Below, piece by piece: positions 62,195 through 64,000 of a stretch of 64,000 nucleotides of DNA. Both the position numbers and the translations under genes were made by a program. The stretch is from Bacteroidales bacterium (GTDB taxonomy: Bacteria > Bacteroidota > Bacteroidia > Bacteroidales > 4484-276). The first letter of the stretch is position 1. Every line of letters begins with the position of its first letter. Where the stretch lies: contig JACZJL010000033.1 in NCBI GenBank assembly GCA_014860585.1, positions 49,278 to 113,277 on the forward strand, read 5' to 3'. The notes beneath the pieces were generated by a model that worked only from the letters and a program-made list of their open reading frames with translations, was not told the DNA's origin and ran no database searches.

Positions 62195-62524
62195 TTAATT
62201 GTAAAACTTTTCCACAAAATCCACCAGCCACACAGTGACATCTATCTTCTCCTTCAGCATCTTCTCCTTTTTCTGCTGCCATTGTTCTTTGAAGCCGGGG
62301 GTGGTGATAGGTTCCAACCCTTTGGCGATAGCGCGCTTTTGGTCTTGTTCGCTCACGGTGTAGTTGAAGGCGAGGCCGTAGTTTACTTCCTGCTCCCGGG
62401 TGTATTTGAGGCTGCAAGTAGGTTTCAGGCAAATAGCAATGAGGAAGGATTTAACAACTTTATTATTTGTAATGAAATTTGCATGCAACAATCTCAATGG
62501 ATTCATTGGTGACCCTATAAACAA
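62195..62524 (-). CDS. Unrecognised reading frame, probable gene remnant
   Basis: The frame up to 62524 overlaps yoeB; the non-overlapping part (62462-62195) reads KPTCSLKYTREQEVNYGLAF...IAKGLEPITTPGFKEQWQQKKEKMLKEKIDVTVWLVDFVEKFYN. The composition looks protein-like and the end looks like a true C-terminus, but no start codon lies downstream of yoeB. Probably the 3' end of a lost gene. I do not recognise the family. Confidence 0.35.
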   Translation of the reverse strand: MFIGSPMNPLRLLHANFITNNKVVKSFLIAICLKPTCSLKYTREQEVNYGLAFNYTVSEQDQKRAIAKGLEPITTPGFKEQWQQKKEKMLKEKIDVTVWLVDFVEKFYN

Positions 62525-62723
62525 GCCGGTGTTGATCGTTGATTCTTCTCGACCAGCAACTTTTGAATTGATGTTTCAGGGATTCTGGTTTACCGGTTCC
62601 GGTAAATGGACTGCGCCTTGTTTCTTCAATTAGCTTTACCAGCTTTATGAAAGTCTGTTTGTCAGTCTTGGACCAATCATTAAAATCTTCGAAGGCAGTG
62701 CCCTTGAATACAATGTCTCTCAT
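62463..62723 (-). CDS. YoeB/Txe-family toxin
   Basis: 86 aa. RelE-like ribosome-dependent mRNA interferase. YoeB marks: WSKTDKQTFIKLVKLIEETRRSPFTGTGKPESLKHQFKSCWSRRINDQHRLVYRV and the end FHYK, with the catalytic Glu, Arg, His and Tyr positions filled. It starts 6 bp after its antitoxin and looks intact. Confidence 0.93.
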   Translation of the reverse strand: MRDIVFKGTAFEDFNDWSKTDKQTFIKLVKLIEETRRSPFTGTGKPESLKHQFKSCWSRRINDQHRLVYRVTNESIEIVACKFHYK

Positions 62724-62729
62724 TTAAAA

Positions 62730-62966
62730 CTAATAATTTTGAGCGACATATTTTTTAAACTCATCAGCAGAAAATTGAATTGAGGGTTCGGCAACCATAT
62801 TTTCGAGTATGTGTTTTTCGTTCGCAATATTTGAACTTAGGTAATCGGTTTCATCTTCCGAACTACTTATCCTGATAATCACCTCCTTTTCCCTGAACAT
62901 TTTTTTTAACGAATCAATAAAACTGCGATCAATCTGATTGACGTTTAATCTGAAAATTGCTTCCAT
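62730..62966 (-). CDS. Antitoxin of the YoeB pair
   Basis: 78 aa from ATG 62966; the open frame continues upstream into repeat DNA and is not coding there. MEAIFRLNVNQIDRSFIDSL...EVIIRISSSEDETDYLSSN...QFSADEFKKYVAQNY. A short N-terminal strand-helix part, probably for DNA binding, and a toxin-wrapping tail. Not a classical YefM/Phd sequence, but the position and size fit. TATTTTTG at 62999-62992 is the likely -7. Confidence 0.75.
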   Translation of the reverse strand: MEAIFRLNVNQIDRSFIDSLKKMFREKEVIIRISSSEDETDYLSSNIANEKHILENMVAEPSIQFSADEFKKYVAQNY

Positions 62967-63047
62967 AAAATTAAAAGGTATTAAATCGGCACAAAAATAA
63001 TGTTTTTTTTTGCCATGATAGGTGAACAGTGCTCTGGTAGGATTTGT

Positions 63048-63234
63048 GGGGCTGCTTCCCTGAATGCGTGACGCAGGCATGGCTCCCCCCTCGCAGACCC
63101 AAGCTTCGATTGGGCTTTAAGGTGTGTGGCGTTGTGGTTGAAGAATAGTATTATAGCTTCGGATTAAAGGGCATGGGGTAAGAGGACGCTGATACGATGA
63201 GAGATGCCTATAACTCTGACCGGTGCGCAGTGCC
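63048..63234. repeat. Composite dispersed repeat, copy 3
   Basis: gggctgcttccctgaatgcg, cctcgcagacccaagcttcg, attgggctttaaggtgtg, gcgttgtggttgaagaatag, tattatagcttcggattaaa, and the end motif CCGGTGCGCAGTGCC (63220-63234) shared with copy 1. The central cttgccctgccccc stem of copies 1 and 2 is absent. From 63235 to 63443 I see no further gene. Confidence 0.7.
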
Positions 63235-63443
63235 AAAGTAAACAGCTTTTTTCCTGAGGTCTGGCTCAAGCAACAACTGCTGCAACATGCAAAAGCATTT
63301 AAGAAATACAATTTGTGGAGGCTTAGCAAAGCAAGCAGTTCACTGCAATTACTGACTATTTATTTTTAATGAACCGTTCAAACCATGTGGCGTATAGTAT
63401 ATGGGATTGATTTATAATTACTTCCCGATCAAAAAATCTGAAT

Positions 63444-63716
63444 TTAAAACAAATCAGCATGGGTACCTGTACGGACAAGGACTATTATTTTATTCGTATC
63501 GTCCTGTTTCCAAATCAGTAACCAGTCAGGTTTGATATGACATTCATGATAACCTTTCAGATTGCCTGATAATGGATGAGTTTTGAATTTAACAGGCAGT
63601 TTCCCGGATAATTCGAGTAACTTAAGAACATTACCTAAAAGTTGCAGATCGTAATTTCTTTTAGTGCATCTGGCAAAATCTTTCTCAAATTTTTTCGAGG
63701 TAAGGATCTTATACAC
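63444..63716 (-). CDS. RelE/YafQ-family toxin
   Basis: 90 aa, MYKILTSKKFEKDFARCTKRNYDLQLLGNVLKLLE...HPLSGNLKGYHECHIKPDWLLIWKQD...VRTGTHADLF. This matches YafQ: the H-x-L-x-G-x-x-x-G-x-x-E/H-C-H-I block, PDWLLIW and the C-terminal RTGTHADLF with the catalytic His. A ribosome-dependent endoribonuclease. It overlaps its antitoxin by 8 nt and looks intact. Confidence 0.93.
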   Translation of the reverse strand: MYKILTSKKFEKDFARCTKRNYDLQLLGNVLKLLELSGKLPVKFKTHPLSGNLKGYHECHIKPDWLLIWKQDDTNKIIVLVRTGTHADLF

Positions 63717-63918
63717 CAGAAGATGTTTTGAGTATGGCCATCAATTCATCAACGGATGCGTAGGATTTCACCTTGCCTTCTTCTACTTCTTGAATAGCCT
63801 TTAGTGTTTCTTCATTCGGACTTTTATTATCTAACACTCGTGCATATCGCTTTTTTTTGAGAAGTTCAAGTATTTTTCTTGCCTCTGAAGAACGTGTATC
63901 CAAAATTATCGTAGTCAT
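63709..63918 (-). CDS. Antitoxin of the RelE/YafQ-like pair
   Basis: 69 aa. MTTIILDTRSSEARKILELLKKKRYARVLD...VEEGKVKSYASVDELMAILK. An N-terminal strand and helix suitable for DNA binding, and a C-terminal helix with the DELMAILK motif seen in antitoxins of RelE-type toxins. A TAATTTTG element at 63946-63939 (minus) is a candidate promoter. The last 82 bases of the window after it show no further gene. Confidence 0.82.
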   Translation of the reverse strand: MTTIILDTRSSEARKILELLKKKRYARVLDNKSPNEETLKAIQEVEEGKVKSYASVDELMAILKTSSGV

Positions 63919-64000
63919 TACTTTTATTTTTATCGTTGCAAAATTACTTTTTTTTGAAAAACTACCTCATAACAATAGGTTGAAAAGAGAGAAGGTGTTT

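Noticed and set aside
62154..62432. 92-codon minus-strand frame beside the unrecognised remnant
   Set aside because: Arg/Pro/His-rich composition typical of an out-of-frame shadow; the frame at 62195-62524 is more protein-like.

Overview
The window reads as a chromosomal segment of a Bacteroidetes/Bacteroidales-type bacterium. Evidence seen: secreted proteins ending in type IX secretion (T9SS) C-terminal sorting domains, TAnnTTTG-type -7 promoter elements, few Shine-Dalgarno sequences, an OstA-like protein of the phylum type, and an Rnf operon in the order B-C-D-G-E-A. The species cannot be named from the sequence alone.

Layout. 1-3732: RND efflux pump (C-terminus cut by the window edge) and its membrane-fusion protein, minus strand. 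4060-18249: a membrane protein of unknown function, an alkaline phosphatase, a giant CotH/lamin-tail surface protein, a DMT transporter, a GH20 hexosaminidase and a gamma-glutamyltranspeptidase. 18310-30999: an ADP-ribosylglycohydrolase-like protein, tRNA-Leu(CAG) with a terminator, an FKBP isomerase, a PKD lipoprotein, a T9SS protein plus phosphohexomutase pair, an rmlD plus O-antigen-ligase/TPR pair, a RES-Xre toxin-antitoxin pair, an OstA-like protein and a SPOR protein. 31156-38993: an archaeal-type GatE, then a glucan-related run (GH13 amylase, CotH protein, MFS sugar transporter).

38994-41230 is the most unusual stretch. Nine 78-bp elements with 14-bp terminal inverted repeats (AGTCACCCGGTGAA / TTCACCGGGTGACT) recur with an exact 91-bp period within each block. 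The series is broken twice, each time at the 13-nt linker between elements: once by a REP-associated HUH/Y1 transposase gene and once by a DUF4160-DUF2442 gene pair.

41231-53591: an operon of an endonuclease/exonuclease/phosphatase-family protein, two rhomboids and mutL; a GroES-like protein; an iron/cobalamin-type ABC importer; an amidohydrolase lipoprotein; a second Y1 transposase with a different palindrome inside its reading frame; and a SpmA-SpmB fusion. 53850-58917 is the complete six-gene rnf operon, a ferredoxin:NAD+ oxidoreductase that couples electron flow to ion transport.

58918-64000 is a decaying accessory region, all genes on the minus strand: a GIY-YIG pseudogene and a second GIY-YIG fragment, a VapBC-like pair with a frameshifted PIN toxin, MntA-HepT with a nonsense codon in HepT, an intact YoeB pair and an intact RelE/YafQ-like pair. 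They are separated by a dispersed composite repeat that carries different hairpin inserts at the same internal site. The arrangement resembles a cassette array, but no integrase is visible.
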